Source: Poteriospumella lacustris
Lineage: Eukaryota; Sar; Chrysophyceae; Chromulinales; Dinobryaceae
DNA: 64,000 nucleotides
Assembly (NCBI GenBank): GCA_008000375.1
Contig: SMOI01000062.1
Location: forward strand, 64,147 to 128,146
Reading direction: 5' to 3'
The first letter of the stretch is position 1, and each line of letters opens with the position of its first letter. The position numbers were made by a program, and so were the translations under genes. The notes under the pieces were generated by a model. It did not search any database. It saw only the letters and a list, made by a program, of their open reading frames with translations, and was not told the origin of the DNA. This document shows positions 21,334-32,391 of the stretch, in pieces.

Positions 21334-24300
21334 ATGGTCCAAAGATGGATGTGGCGGTGGTCGGTGCCACTGCTTCTCCTTCTTCTGAGCTGGACGCGGG
21401 CCCTGCAACTTCTTGGCATCAAAACACCCCGGAAAAGAAGTGACACTCGTCATTTTGTTGTCTCTTTCAGCTCAAAACAAGAAGATACAACTGAAGTGAT
21501 CAAAATGTGGCGTTCTACCAAGCCAGCACCACCATCACCACCATCAAAGCCCGCTCCATCCAAATACCAGAAACAGTCCAGCGAGTCTCCACCTATCAAA
21601 GATGCAGAACAACCTCAACGCCGTGTAACATGGGGCCCTGTTCCCAAGTATGAAAAGATAAAAAGTAATTCGTCAATGGTCAGCAAAGGCCCCGCTGATA
21701 AGGACTTCAGGGGCCAAGCCTCTGGCCAAGACAAAGACCGAGAGAAGGACCGAGAGAAGGACCGAGAGAAGGACCGGGACCGGGACAAGGACAAGGACAA
21801 GGAGACAGCCTTGGTCAACCCCAAGGTGCTCATCACCTATCGTACTCCGCGAGAGATATCGGAGAAGAAGCAGCATCTGCTCTCGCAGCAAGCGACGTTG
21901 AAGGAGGCCTCGGCGGCCGTCTTCGACGCCGCCGCTCTGCCGCTGAAAAGTTCATCGCGAAAGGTAGCCACGTTCAGTGACTCCATCAGCAGTCGTACTC
22001 CCTCAAAGGGAGGCCCCGCAGCCATGAAACGGAAAGCCAACAGTGAGAAACCCGACAGCGGCGCCGCCAAACCCAGTCGAAAGCTGTCGCGCGTCGAACT
22101 CGACGACGAAACCGCCAACAGCGATGGGGACGACAACGACGGCGGTCTCTTTGACCACCTACACGAGGGTCTCGAGGGCGGAGGACCCTTGGCCGTCGAT
22201 GAGGACGAGCTCATGGACCTCAGCGACGTAGAGGACAGCGAACTGCTGGCGATGCTGAAGGACGAGCTGGAGGTGGACGAGATCATGAACGTCCTCGCCA
22301 CCGAGTACGGCATCTCCACCTCCTTTCGCGCCTTGAAAGCGCGTCTGGCCGATGCCAAACGGACGCTCACCCAAACCCGTCGGACGGGGAAAACGCGACG
22401 GGAGCGGTACAAGCAACAGCAACTGCTGCACCCACAGCGATTGGCCGCCGCCGCCGCCGCGCAACAGAACGACGCTAACCTCGTTCGGCTGCCGTTGGAC
22501 GAGACCATCGCCATCCAAGAGCTCTCCAGCCTCGCGGGTGTGCCGGTGGGCGCCCTGCTGAAGCAGCTGATGGTCAACGAAGGGCTGTTGATCAACCTCA
22601 ACCAGGTGATCGCCCGCGACGTGGCGGTGAAGCTGCTCACGGCGATGGGCAAAGTCGTCGAGGACGAAGACGAACTCGTCACGCTCGCGAAACAGGTCGC
22701 CGCGCTCGAACGCAGCGAGACGGAGACGGCCGCAGGCACCGCGGCTTCGACTGGTGCGGCGGTTGGTGCGGCGGCGGTGTCGCCGGCGGTGCTGGCGCCC
22801 CGGCCGCCGGTGGTGACGATCATGGGCCACGTCGACCACGGCAAGACGACGCTGTTGGACCGCATTCGACACGCGCAAGTGGCGCAACACGAGGCCGGCG
22901 GCATCACCCAGTCGATCTCCGCGTTCCACGTGCAGCTGCCCGACCCCGACGCCGCCGCGGACACTGCTGACGTCAGCGACAGCGCCGACGGTGGCGGTGG
23001 CGGTGGTGGGCCGCGGCTGCGCTCGATCACCTTCGTCGACACGCCGGGACACGCCGCCTTCGCGCAGATGCGCCAACGGGGCGCCCGGCTCACCGACATC
23101 GTCGTGCTCGTCATCGCCGCCGACGACGGCGTCATGGAACAGACCCGCGAGTGCATCGCGGCGGCCGTTCTCGCGCACTGCCCCATCGTCATCGCGCTCA
23201 ACAAGGTAAACACGAAACGCGCTCGCCCCCGTCGCCCTCCTCCCCCGCCCCCCTGTGTCTTATCGCTGGTGCTGTGTGTGCGGTGTGTGCGGCGTAGGTG
23301 GACAAGGTGTCGGCGGAGCGCGTGGAGAAGGTGAAGCAGGACCTGTTCCAGGAGGGACTGCTGCTCGAGGAGTACGGCGGCGAGACACAGCTGGCCTGTG
23401 TCTCGGCGAAGACCGGCGACGGCGTCGCGGAGCTGTTGGCGAAGATCTCGGTGCAGGCGGAGGTGATGGCGCTCACCGCCCGCGTGGCCGGCGGCAACGG
23501 CGTCGAGGGCCTCGTCGTGGAGAGCAGCGTGGACAAAGGGCTCGGCGTCGTCGTGACGGCGTTGATTCAGCAGGGCACGCTGCGGGTGGGCGACACGGTC
23601 GTCTGTGGCACGGCCTACGGCCGCGTGCGGCGGTTGGTGAACGACCAGGGCCAAGCGATCGCGGCGGCGGGCCCGTCTACGCCCGTGCGGGTACGTCTCT
23701 CTCCTCTGCCTCTGCCTCTGCTGCCCTCCGCCTGTGACTAACACACCACTGCTGCCCCTGTCGCTCGTGTAGATCGTTGGCATGAACCGTCTGCCGCAGG
23801 TGGGCGACGCGATGCTGCAGGCGACGGACGAGGACTTCGCGCGGACCATGGCCGAGGCGCGTCTGCGCTTCACGCGCGACCGGCAGTTGACCGTGGTCTC
23901 GGCGCAGCAGCGCGACCAGTCGACGGCCGCGCTGGTCAACGGCACCGTCGACAGCCGCGAGCGCGTCACGATCCCGGTCGTGCTCAAAGCCGACGTCGGC
24001 GGCAGCCTCGAGGCCCTCGTCACGGCGCTGGAAGCGATTCGCGTGGAAGACGCCACGACGGTGGGCCACGTAGAGATCGTGTACCGCGGCGTGGGCGACG
24101 TGACGACGTCGGACGTGGGCATGGCGGCGTCGACACGCGCGCAGCTCGTCGCCTTCAACGTCGCCGCGACGGTGTCGGCGCATGAGGAAGCGCGGGCGAG
24201 AAACGTGGACATCGCCTTCTACGCGGTGGTCTACGACCTGCTCGACGCCGTCCGGCGACAGGTCGAAGCGTCGGTGACGCCGCCGCCGCCCGGCGACGTC

Positions 24301-24714
24301 ATCGGCCGCGCGACGATTCTCAAAACGTTTTCGATCGGCCGCACGGGCAAAGTCGCCGGCTGCGTCGTGGACACGGGTCGCATCGTGCGGAACACGCCCG
24401 TCCGCGTGCTGCGGGGCAAGGTTCCGCGGTACGTGGGCATGTTGGCGACGTTGAAGGTGATGAAGGACGACCGCGACGAGGTGAGCGGCGCGGGCGCCGA
24501 GTGCGGCATGGGGCTGCGCGGCTTCGAGGACTTCGCCGAGGGCGACGTCATCGAGTGCTTCCTGCCCACGGGGACGGCGACGGATCCGGACCACAGCGAC
24601 AGCGCCGCCAGCAACAGTGCAGCGAGTAGTGGTGGCAGCGGTAGCGGTCTCGGCGGTCTCGGCGGTGGCGCTGGCGGTGGCGGCGCTGTGACGGGGCCCT
24701 CGACGGCGACGGGT

Positions 24715-24778
<64 letters not shown>

Positions 24779-24819
24779 AAGCGACGAAGACGAAAAAGCG
24801 AAAAGACGCGTCGGTGTAA
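21334..24819 (+). CDS. Organellar-type translation initiation factor IF-2
   Basis: A GTPase that brings initiator tRNA to bacterial-type ribosomes. Exons are 21334-23205, 23298-23690 and 23773-24819; both introns (92 and 82 nt) are phase 0. The product is 1103 residues. The G motifs are complete: GHVDHGKTT (G1, near 497), [10 protein letters not shown] (G2), DTPGHAAF (G3), NKVD (G4, made across intron 1) and SAKTG (G5). Domains II-IV follow. The N-terminus reads [20 protein letters not shown], a signal-peptide-like leader, then a basic Ser/Pro-rich stretch with DREKDREK repeats. This might be a bipartite plastid presequence, or a mitochondrial one if translation begins further in. The protein ends in a Gly/Ser-rich linker, a poly-Thr run and a Lys-rich tip, none of them family features. 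Confidence 0.93.
24717..24778 (+). repeat. (ACG)n microsatellite coding poly-Thr
   Basis: About 20 ACG triplets in a row near the 3' end of the IF-2 coding region, read as a poly-Thr tract. Its length probably varies between strains. Confidence 0.9.
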
Positions 24820-25144
24820 ATAGATTGTTGTGTCAGTGTTATACTAAACCTTTAATCTTAACACCTCCGTTCGTAGAAGCGTAACCCCTGAACGGATAAG
24901 CAACAATAGCAGTGATCCTGCTGCAGAGGTACATCGCAAATCGCAAACCCAAATGGTGGTCCGTCGGATCACATCACATGATGAAACATTCTATCATGCA
25001 ATGGCTCGTCCACGGGATACGTAAGCGTGCAACCGCGACGCAAGTGCGCAAGTGCGGTTTGCAGCGTGCGTCGCCTCTTGTCTGGAAATGGATTAATTCC
25101 CAAAAGTGAAACGTATGTAATACTTCCCACTGAGTCCTGGGTCA
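24820..25144. other. Intergenic between IF-2 and the hairpin element
   Basis: No gene is supported. Short frames on both strands have no recognisable product. Confidence 0.45.
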
Positions 25145-25394
25145 GGACCAAAAAGCTCCCCTGATTGTTTTTATGTTCGAGATCGTCAATCGTCGAAGTT
25201 TTCCCAGAGTTCCTGATCGGCGGACCAACAGAGTAGAAGTGACTGACGGACGATCGAACGGAGACACTGAGACACTTTGCACTTTGCCTGGTGGGTTCTA
25301 TCGTCCGTTCGATCGTCCGTCGTCGTGGTCCGCCGATCAGGAACTCTGGGAAAACTTCGACGATTGACGATCTCGAAGGGGAGCTTTTTGGTCC
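25145..25394. repeat. 250-bp nested inverted repeat (hairpin / MITE-like)
   Basis: Three nested arm pairs match exactly: 17 bp (25145-25161 with 25378-25394), 52 bp (25176-25227 with 25326-25377) and 18 bp (25245-25262 with 25304-25321). The centre is about 41 bp. A 14-bp insertion, TGATTGTTTTTATG, interrupts the left arm between the outer and middle blocks. The whole could fold into one long hairpin. No transposase is present and no target-site duplication is obvious, so this is either a non-autonomous foldback element or a hairpin RNA source. Confidence 0.9.
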
Positions 25395-25497
25395 TCAGGA
25401 TTTCATTCACAAATCAAACTCGGTTCTTTCTTGGACGATATATATTGCCATTCTCTCCAAAAAAATCCTAGCATTGGACGAGGAAATCTGTAACCAA

Positions 25498-26145
25498 ATG
25501 ACAAGGTGCAGTTTGTGTGGACAAGTGGGCCACCGTCGGAATAACTCCAACTATCATCCTCCACTTTGGTCGGGTGGCGAGAATACATTTGGTGGGCTTC
25601 GAGGTGTTTTGCCGACACCGGATATTGTCGCAGACTACAGAGATAGTGTGGATGCGTATTCCAACACACCTATCGATATGTTAGATAATCCTGAGAAAGA
25701 CCATGTTTTTGAAATTCAACTCGGCGATGCTGTGTACGAACACTTCAAACAAAGCAGAAGAATGGTCACCACGAGGAATGAAGTGCAGCGGATGAAAGAC
25801 CTTTTCAATTCAGTGGAGAATTGCAATGTCACATCGATGAAAATAAATCGCAGTAAGCAAGGTCCATTCCGTAGTGTCAAGAATGAGTTAGTGAGAAACA
25901 ATTTTGCAACGACTGGTAACAGTTACGGTGTCGACGACTACGTGTTTTGCCGAAATGGGCAACGAAGAGCTAACAAGTATGAAGGCTTTTCTACACCTGA
26001 GTGGTGGAACATTAAATCCGAAGTTGTGGTAAGCTACGATTATATTGAAGACAACTTGCACACAGCAATCCACGGCGAGGATGATTTACTGTATTTGCAA
26101 GCAACGTTCAACACTGTGTTCGAAGCTATGAAATTGGAAGATTAA
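25498..26145 (+). CDS. Zinc-knuckle-like protein with DHVFEIQ motif, unknown
   Basis: A 215-residue protein. The frame stays open upstream into the inverted repeat, but the ATG at 25498 directly precedes CSLCGQVGHRRNNSNYH, a variant zinc knuckle (C-x2-C-x4-H, with a later His instead of Cys). The middle carries DHVFEIQLGDAVYEHFKQ and then FNSVENCNVTSMKINRSKQG. The D-H...N...N-x-[ST]-K spacing recalls His-Me finger nucleases, and DHV[FL]E[IVL]Q occurs in uncharacterised eukaryotic proteins, but I cannot place it in a named family. The gene is visibly AT-richer than the neighbouring IF-2 and START genes, which suggests a different history. No intron is visible. Confidence 0.62.
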   Translation: MTRCSLCGQVGHRRNNSNYHPPLWSGGENTFGGLRGVLPTPDIVADYRDSVDAYSNTPIDMLDNPEKDHVFEIQLGDAVYEHFKQSRRMVTTRNEVQRMKDLFNSVENCNVTSMKINRSKQGPFRSVKNELVRNNFATTGNSYGVDDYVFCRNGQRRANKYEGFSTPEWWNIKSEVVVSYDYIEDNLHTAIHGEDDLLYLQATFNTVFEAMKLED

Positions 26146-26812
26146 CACTATGCAGACGGAGTTTTGGTTGTCGTTCCGCTTGTCGTTGCTATTTTTCATT
26201 TTTTCTCTTTTTCATCTTTCTTCTAACATCTCATGCCATGCATGCAGCACCAATGGATGAATCAGCCATACGGTTCAACAGGAGTGAGAGCATCAGTTTT
26301 TGTTCCGCTTTCTTTTCTTTTCTTTTCACCTTTTTTCTTCGTCTTTGTTTCATCAATGACTACTACATATCTGCTTATACACCTGCCAATGAATTTCGCT
26401 TTTATTTCCGTTCGTCTGTTGTCACGCTTCTCTGGCCTTGCCCCCTGTCATTGTAGGTAGTTACTTCTTGTAAACCTATTTCAAATGCTGAACTAGATCT
26501 TGGTTGAAGTGAAGTAGACCGCCCGATCCCCGTCTGTGGATCCCCGAAGACCGTTCATATTCATACACAAGTGTTGCTTACATACCTTGATCCTTCAACG
26601 TTCTGGAGTGTTTCAAAAAAAAAATTTCACCCATGCACAGACCGATGGCCATGATGACGATGACGATGACGACACGTGCGACGACAATCGATCGACGAGC
26701 GACGGAGCAGACGCGGCTCTCTCGCACACCTTATCGACCAACCGGTTGTCGTGGTAGTGGGCCAAAGAGGATTGTGGTGATCGAGTCAGTTCAGCAGGGC
26801 AGAGAGAGAGCG
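26146..26812. other. Intergenic, T-rich
   Basis: T-rich plus strand at 26170-26350 with repeated TTTTCTTTTC words. A (GATGAC)n-like stretch at 26650-26675 and GAGAGAGAG at 26802-26810 lie close to the next start. No gene is supported; it includes the promoter of the PAH-START gene. Confidence 0.5.
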
Positions 26813-29037
26813 ATGAGGCGCTACGAACGAGAACCGTTCGAATCGGCCGCGACGTTTCAAGAGGCCACGGTCCGCTACATCGGCCGCGTCAAAACCACCT
26901 TCACGAACCAACCAGATGTGTACAAGGAGTTTGTCGACATCGTACGCGAAGTGCGTCGCAACGAGTGAGTGTCGCCGCCTGCCGCTCTGCCACCTGTGTC
27001 GAAAGAACTCGCTCACCTGCTGCGCTGCTGCCGTAGACTGTCGCCGAGCGTGGCGCTGGACGTGATCTCCCGCCTCTTCCTCGGCCATCCGGATCTCGTG
27101 GTGGACTTCCAGCGCTATTTCGGCGGCTTCTCCGGTACGTTCGTCCGCCCCCCGCCGTTGCTGTCGCCCTCCTCACACCCACGCCGCTCCTCACGTCGCC
27201 CTCTGCTGCAGATGCGACGCCTGCGTCCCCCGACGACGCGTCTCCTCGTCCGCTACTTCCCTCCTCTTTGTCCTCGTCGTCTTCGTCTTCGTCCGCTACG
27301 TCGACAGCCGCCTCCGCTGCGGCCGCAGCGCCATCGTCGCGGCCGCCGAGTCGCCTGGCGACGCTGCACAATTTCATTTTCTTCGCGGCCGCCGTCGTCG
27401 TCCTCTGCGCCGTGGCCGTCAAGGTGCTTTTCTACGCCCCACCGACGTCGCCCAGCGGAGGCGCCGCCGCACCCGCCACCGCCCTCGACGCGTCGTCGCG
27501 GCCGTTTCGCGACAGTTTCCTGCTCGAGCACCTCCACCGCACCCAGCAGCGCCAACTCACGCGCGCCGCCCGCCTTCTGCAGCAGCACACCGCGGCGCAG
27601 GCGACGACCCTCGAGCAACTGCTCAGCGTCTCCTCCGACGACGTCCACGCGTCGCTGCCGCCCACCGCGACGTGCCACGTCGACAACACCGCCGCGTCGT
27701 CGTCGCAGTGGAACCAGTCGCAGTTCGACGCGTTGCCGTGGCAGTTCCTGCACAGCCACCGCGACGTCGACACGTTCGTGAAGCACGTGCCGCAGTCGAA
27801 GCTGTTGGCGTTCCGCGGCGTGACGCTGATGGAACACGTGCACCTCTCCGCGGCGCTGGGGCCGTTCCTCAACGTGTCGCAGTCGCTCGCGTGGATCCCG
27901 CTGCTGCAGCACATCGAGGCGCTGCCGGTCATCGACCGCGTCGACCGGCGGCCCTTCGCGTCGCTGCAGGACGCCTGGTACCGCCACCGACAAGCCGCCG
28001 CTGCTGCCGCCGCCGCCACCGCTGACGGTGCCTCCTCTGCGACGGGCGAAGCGGCCGCCAGCGACGCGTTCACCGTCGAGGCGCTGGTCGAGGCGCTGCG
28101 GAACCACCGCGACCAGTGGCGCTGGACGCAGAGCGACACGTTGTACCAGATCCTGCGGCTGCCGTGGCCGATCAGCGCGCGCGACCTGCAGCTGTACCGC
28201 CACTTCACCTTCGACGCCGCGGCGCGACAGGTGACGATTCGCTATTTCAGCGTCACCGAGGACGACCCCGACCGCCTGACGCGCTGGCGGCAGCTGCTGC
28301 GACGCGGCGGTCGCTCCGAGCGCGACGTGATCCGCGCGGTGACGCCGCACACGATGTGGCGCTTCACCGCGGTGCCCGCCGCCGCCGCCGCCACCGACGA
28401 CGACGGCAACGACAGCGACAGCGACGCCGCCAGTGGCACGACGCAGTCCCCGAAGCCGTCGCAGCCGTCGCAGCCGCCGTCGCCGGGCGGCGCATCGCCG
28501 CGAGAGACGCGCGTGTCGACCGCGCCGGTGTCGCCGTCGGTGGCGCTTCGGCGGTGGCTGCAGACGATGCGGCAGCGCTGGCAGCGCCAATGGGCCGCTC
28601 TCGTCGCGCGGTGGCCCCTCAACCGTCGTCGTGGGACCGATACGTCGCAGACGACCCCGGCGACAGCGGCAGCGTCCACCGGTGACCCCACCTCTACGGC
28701 TACCGCTACCGCTACCACTGGGGCGGCCACCGCTGCCCCAGCGACGGTGGAGGGCGATGGCACATCGGGCGTCCTGCCGTTGACGTCGTGTCTGCCGCTG
28801 CCGCCGTTGGCCCCCGCCACCACCACCGGCGCCTCCTCCTCCTCCTCCGCCTCTTCCTCCTCGCGGACCGCCCACGTGTTGGTCGAAGTGGAGACGGTGG
28901 TGGACAGCCGCGGCTCGATCCCCACGTGGTTCGTCAACTTTATGCAGCGCCAGTGGCCGGCGTCCACCCTCGCGACGTTTCGTGCGCTGGCGGCGAAGGG
29001 CGATTTGGATGCGCATCCGGCGGTCGCCTGTTGGTAA
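26813..29037 (+). CDS. PAH-TM-START domain protein (novel domain combination)
   Basis: Three exons: 26813-26964, 27037-27134 and 27212-29037. Both introns (gtgagt...tag, gtacgt...cag) keep one frame, giving 691 residues. Residues 15-83 form a Sin3-type paired amphipathic helix: VRYIGRVKTTFTNQPDVYKE, then VISRLFLGHPDLVVDF after intron 1. A Ser/Ala linker leads to a TM helix at about 138-159 (FIFFAAAVVVLCAVAVKVLF). Residues 255-690 look like a START lipid-binding domain: LLAFRGVTLMEHVHL, LRLPWPISARDLQLY, VTIRYFSV, and the C-terminal GSIPTWFVNFMQRQWP helix start. Two Ser/Thr/Pro-rich inserts interrupt it. PAH is normally a nuclear co-repressor module and START binds lipids at membranes. The pairing suggests a membrane-tethered lipid sensor or transfer protein with a helix-docking site; this is inference. 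The start could lie upstream at 26633. Confidence 0.85.
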
Positions 29038-29873
29038 ACGGTCGCCAGCACACTCATTCATTCATTGTACATAGACTCGTTGCCCCGTGGCTACTACCAC
29101 GGCTCTTGTAAACGGTTCCGTATGGGCCGCTTTAACTCCGTGTTGCCTTTATCTTCGGTCGCGTTCGTTCAAACTGGCACAGCACCAAACGTCATTGACA
29201 AAGCCGTTCGTCACAAACGGTGTTTGCTCCACTGACCACTCGCGAAGGGCTCAGGTCACCCGAGACGCACGGGCGTGATGTCATTCGATGAAGACGTTCA
29301 ACGCCAGTGGGTCAAATTCAGTGTTTCTGATCTCTTCTTCAAACGATCAGCGAAAGTGGTTTGACCAGCTCATATATATGGTACCTGTTCTTTCGCTAAC
29401 TCTCACAATATTATTCCGTTGACAACAACGGTGTACAACTGGACGTCTTTCAGTTCAGATAAATACTGAAGAGGTGCTAGGTTGAATACCCTTGATCTCT
29501 TCCTTGACCTCAGTAAACATCAGTCAGAGCAAAAGAACAGCTAGGAGCACAATCAAGAACAAATTTCAGTGGCAACATTGTCTAGGTTGGGAGCCTACCT
29601 TACCACTGACGTTCGTTTCTTGCTTCGTTCTTTTCCATTACAACGACTGATAGCGCTGAGGTTAAAGAGGAGATCAAGGTGGTAAAGGTTTTCTGCGGAC
29701 ATCGTGAGGGGTCACTCCACTGACTGTCAACAGTATTCCCTCCAAGCCGATGAGCCGCGATTTTTCTAAAGGAATTCAGACGGGTCAGCCCAGTGTTTGC
29801 CAAGTACCGGAGGGGCCAGTGAACATCATTCTCCATTGCACGGTCCGAAACAGCTCCCTTATGCGGTCTATCC

Positions 29874-30335
29874 CTAACAGTACCCCTGTAACCTCAAAAG
29901 GAAGCTGTTGTATTCGGATCTGCAGTGCAGATGATTTGCATTGGTGGCTCTGGTTATCGCAAATGCTGTGCTGAGCTGGCTGAATTGGCTGAGAAACAGT
30001 TCGGCTCCGCGAGTATGAGTGCCCTGTGTGTGTGGCAGGCACAGAGATGTGTTCGCATTGACGACGCTACAGATGGGGTCGTAGATCAACACAGTGTCTC
30101 CTTGGTCCAGCTCAGGAACGGCAATCGAGTTTGGTGTCCAAACGCCGTTGATCTCTGCCGACGAAGAAGACACTTCGCTGATCTGCCACCCCATCGCAGG
30201 AAGCACCGATGCGTTGCTCGTCATATCCTGCGAGTACCATATCGCCTGTGCGCTGTTGTTGCGGGTGAAGTGTGAACCCAAACCACAAGGGCAGCTGTTT
30301 TTTTGTTTTTGTTTTGAGCGCAGGAGACGAGGCAC
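29874..30335 (-). CDS. Hypothetical 153-aa frame conserved between duplicate copies
   Basis: The frame reads, within the product, VPELDQGDTVLIYDPICSVV and AFAITRATNANHLH. The same core of about 75 residues is kept in copy B at 31547-31831 with very few changes. No domain is recognised, and the ends differ between copies. The conservation may reflect a real small protein, an RNA element or recent gene conversion, so coding status is unproven. Confidence 0.25.
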   Translation of the reverse strand: MPRLLRSKQKQKNSCPCGLGSHFTRNNSAQAIWYSQDMTSNASVLPAMGWQISEVSSSSAEINGVWTPNSIAVPELDQGDTVLIYDPICSVVNANTSLCLPHTQGTHTRGAELFLSQFSQLSTAFAITRATNANHLHCRSEYNSFLLRLQGYC

Positions 30336-30484
30336 TCACGACGCGGAGCAGACGAGTAAAGCAGACACGAGCACATCACAACTAATTACGCCGGACTCAC
30401 CGACAAGGAACAAACGGACACGACGATAACACCTACAGTACATACAACGATCTACCACACACACACACACACGTTGAACAGCCG

Positions 30485-30734
30485 CTAATACGCGGAGGCC
30501 TCCATGACGCGGAACAAATGCGCCTCTTCGCTACCGCCATGGTCCGCGTCGTTGAGGAACAAATGCACTTCCTTCACGCCCACGTCCCCGCCGCGCCATC
30601 CCGCGAACCACAACCGCAGATACGTGGTGCGGGTCCAATGTCGATCACCGCCTCGCCCCGGGGCCGCATCACGTCCTCGTCCGACGAGGTCCCACGGGTT
30701 CGTGAACTAGCTTCTTGAAGACGGCTTTGTTCAC
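30485..30734 (-). pseudogene. Broken copy of the NPHP4 3' coding end
   Basis: The sequence matches 32113-32391, the last 90 or so codons of NPHP4, including the stop. It has a 4-bp deletion near 30626 (GGTGCGGGTCC against GGTGCCGCCGGGTCC) and a deletion of about 22 bp near 30691, both of which break the frame. No splice or upstream exon is present. It was carried along by the segmental duplication. Confidence 0.9.
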
Positions 30735-30748
30735 ATGTGGGCATCACA

Positions 30749-32391
30749 CGAGACGCACGGGTGTGATGTCCCTCGGTGAAGACGTTCAACGCCAGTTGGT
30801 CAAATTCAGTGTTCCAAGTCTCTTCTTCAAACCGTCAGCGAATTGGCTTTGACCAGCGCATATGTGATACCTGCTTCATTCGCTTGCTCTCACAATATGA
30901 TTCCGATGAAAACAACGAGGTACAAGAGTTCATATAAATACTGAAGAGGTAGTAGGTGACCCTTGATCTCCACCTGGATCTCGGAATCACCAGTCAGGGT
31001 AAAGGAACATCTAGGAATACAATCAAGAGCAAATATCAGTGGCAACATAGGCTAGGGTTGGGAACCTACCTTGCCACTGAAGTTTGTTTCTTGGTTCGTT
31101 CTTTTCCATTTCCATGACTGATAGTGCTGAGATTCAAGTGGGGACCAAGGCTGTAAAGGCTTGTCTTGACTTCTTTCGCAAAGTGTGGAAATGAAGAAGA
31201 GCGACCTCTCGAGACTGCTCAGTCTTCTAATGTTTTTCTCACCCCACGGACCAGTTGTATGCAACTGTCTGCCCCTGCAACTGGTTGCACAGCTCTCCAG
31301 AATGCACTTCTGAATCTTGTTCTGGCAGACATCTGCATCGTACCCAACAAGGCTTCTCCTGTCCGCGGGAGGGGTCACTCCAGTGTCAACACTATTCCCT
31401 CCAAGCTCTTAAAGCACGATTTTCAGAAGGAAATCAGCCTGGTCATGCACAGCTCTTGCCAGTACTGGTGGGACCAATGCACAATATTCTCCATAGCGGA
31501 TCGGTGCACAGCTCCCTTGTGATGTCTACCTTAAGCCGTACGACTGTCACCTCACGACGAAGCTGTGTCTTCCGACCCTACGATGTAGATGATGTGCATT
31601 GGTGGCTCTGGTTATCGCAAATGCTGTGCTGAGCTGGCTGAATTGGCTGAGAAACAGTTCGGCTCCGCGAGTATGAGTGCCCTGTGTGTGTGGCAGGCAC
31701 AGAGATGTGTTCGCATTGACGACGCTACAGATGGGGTCGTAGATCAACACAGTGTCTCCTTGGTCCAGCTCAGGAACGGCAATCGAGTTTGGTGTCCAAC
31801 CTCTGTTGATCTCTGCTGACGAAGAAGACACTTTGCTGATCTACCACCCCATCGCAGGAAGGTCTTTGAGGCATGTGAAGTGAGTAAAGTGCACACTCAA
31901 GCTACAAAGGCAGCTGATTGTTTGAGCGCACAAGACAACGCACACACATGGCTCCTGTCACGACGCGGAGCAGACGGGTGAAGCAGACAACACGAGAACA
32001 TCAAAACTAATTACGCCGGACGCACCGACGACAAGCAACAAACGGACACGACGATAACACCTACAGTACATACAACGATCTACCACACACACACACACAT
32101 GTTGAACAGCCGCTAATACGCGGAGGCCTCCATGACGCGGAACAAATGCGCCTCTTCGCTGCCGCCATGGTCCGCGTCGTTGAGGAACAAATGCACTTCC
32201 TTCACACCCACGTCCCCGCCGCGCCATCCCGCGAACCACAACCGCAGATACGCGGTGCCGCCGGGTCCAATGTCGATCACCGCCTCGCCCCGGGGCCGCA
32301 TCACGTCCTCGTCCGACGAGGTCAGCCGGTACCGGCGGCGACTGTCCCACGGGTTCGTGAACAGAATCTTCTTGAACACGGCTTTGTTCAC
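30749..32391. repeat. Tandem segmental duplication, copy B
   Basis: Copy B of the unit at 29261-30734. It ends inside the last exon of NPHP4, so the intact gene end belongs to this copy. Both copies carry a (CA)n run just before the NPHP4 end (about 30456-30472 and 32082-32099). It also holds the 94-aa frame 31547-31831 (minus). No independent gene is supported. Confidence 0.88.

Larger units (their letters stand above)
29261..30734. repeat. Tandem segmental duplication, copy A
   Basis: Copy A begins CGAGACGCACGGGCGTGATG and follows the same order as copy B (30749-32391), with divergence and indels, head to tail with about 14 bp between. Its last 250 bp are a damaged copy of the NPHP4 3' coding end. 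The patch at about 29935-30175 is almost identical to 31595-31840, while the flanks have drifted. Confidence 0.88.

Noticed and set aside
25291-25497. Upstream extension of the zinc-knuckle-like gene
   Set aside because: It is open only because it runs through the inverted repeat; the Met at 25498 starts the ordered protein.
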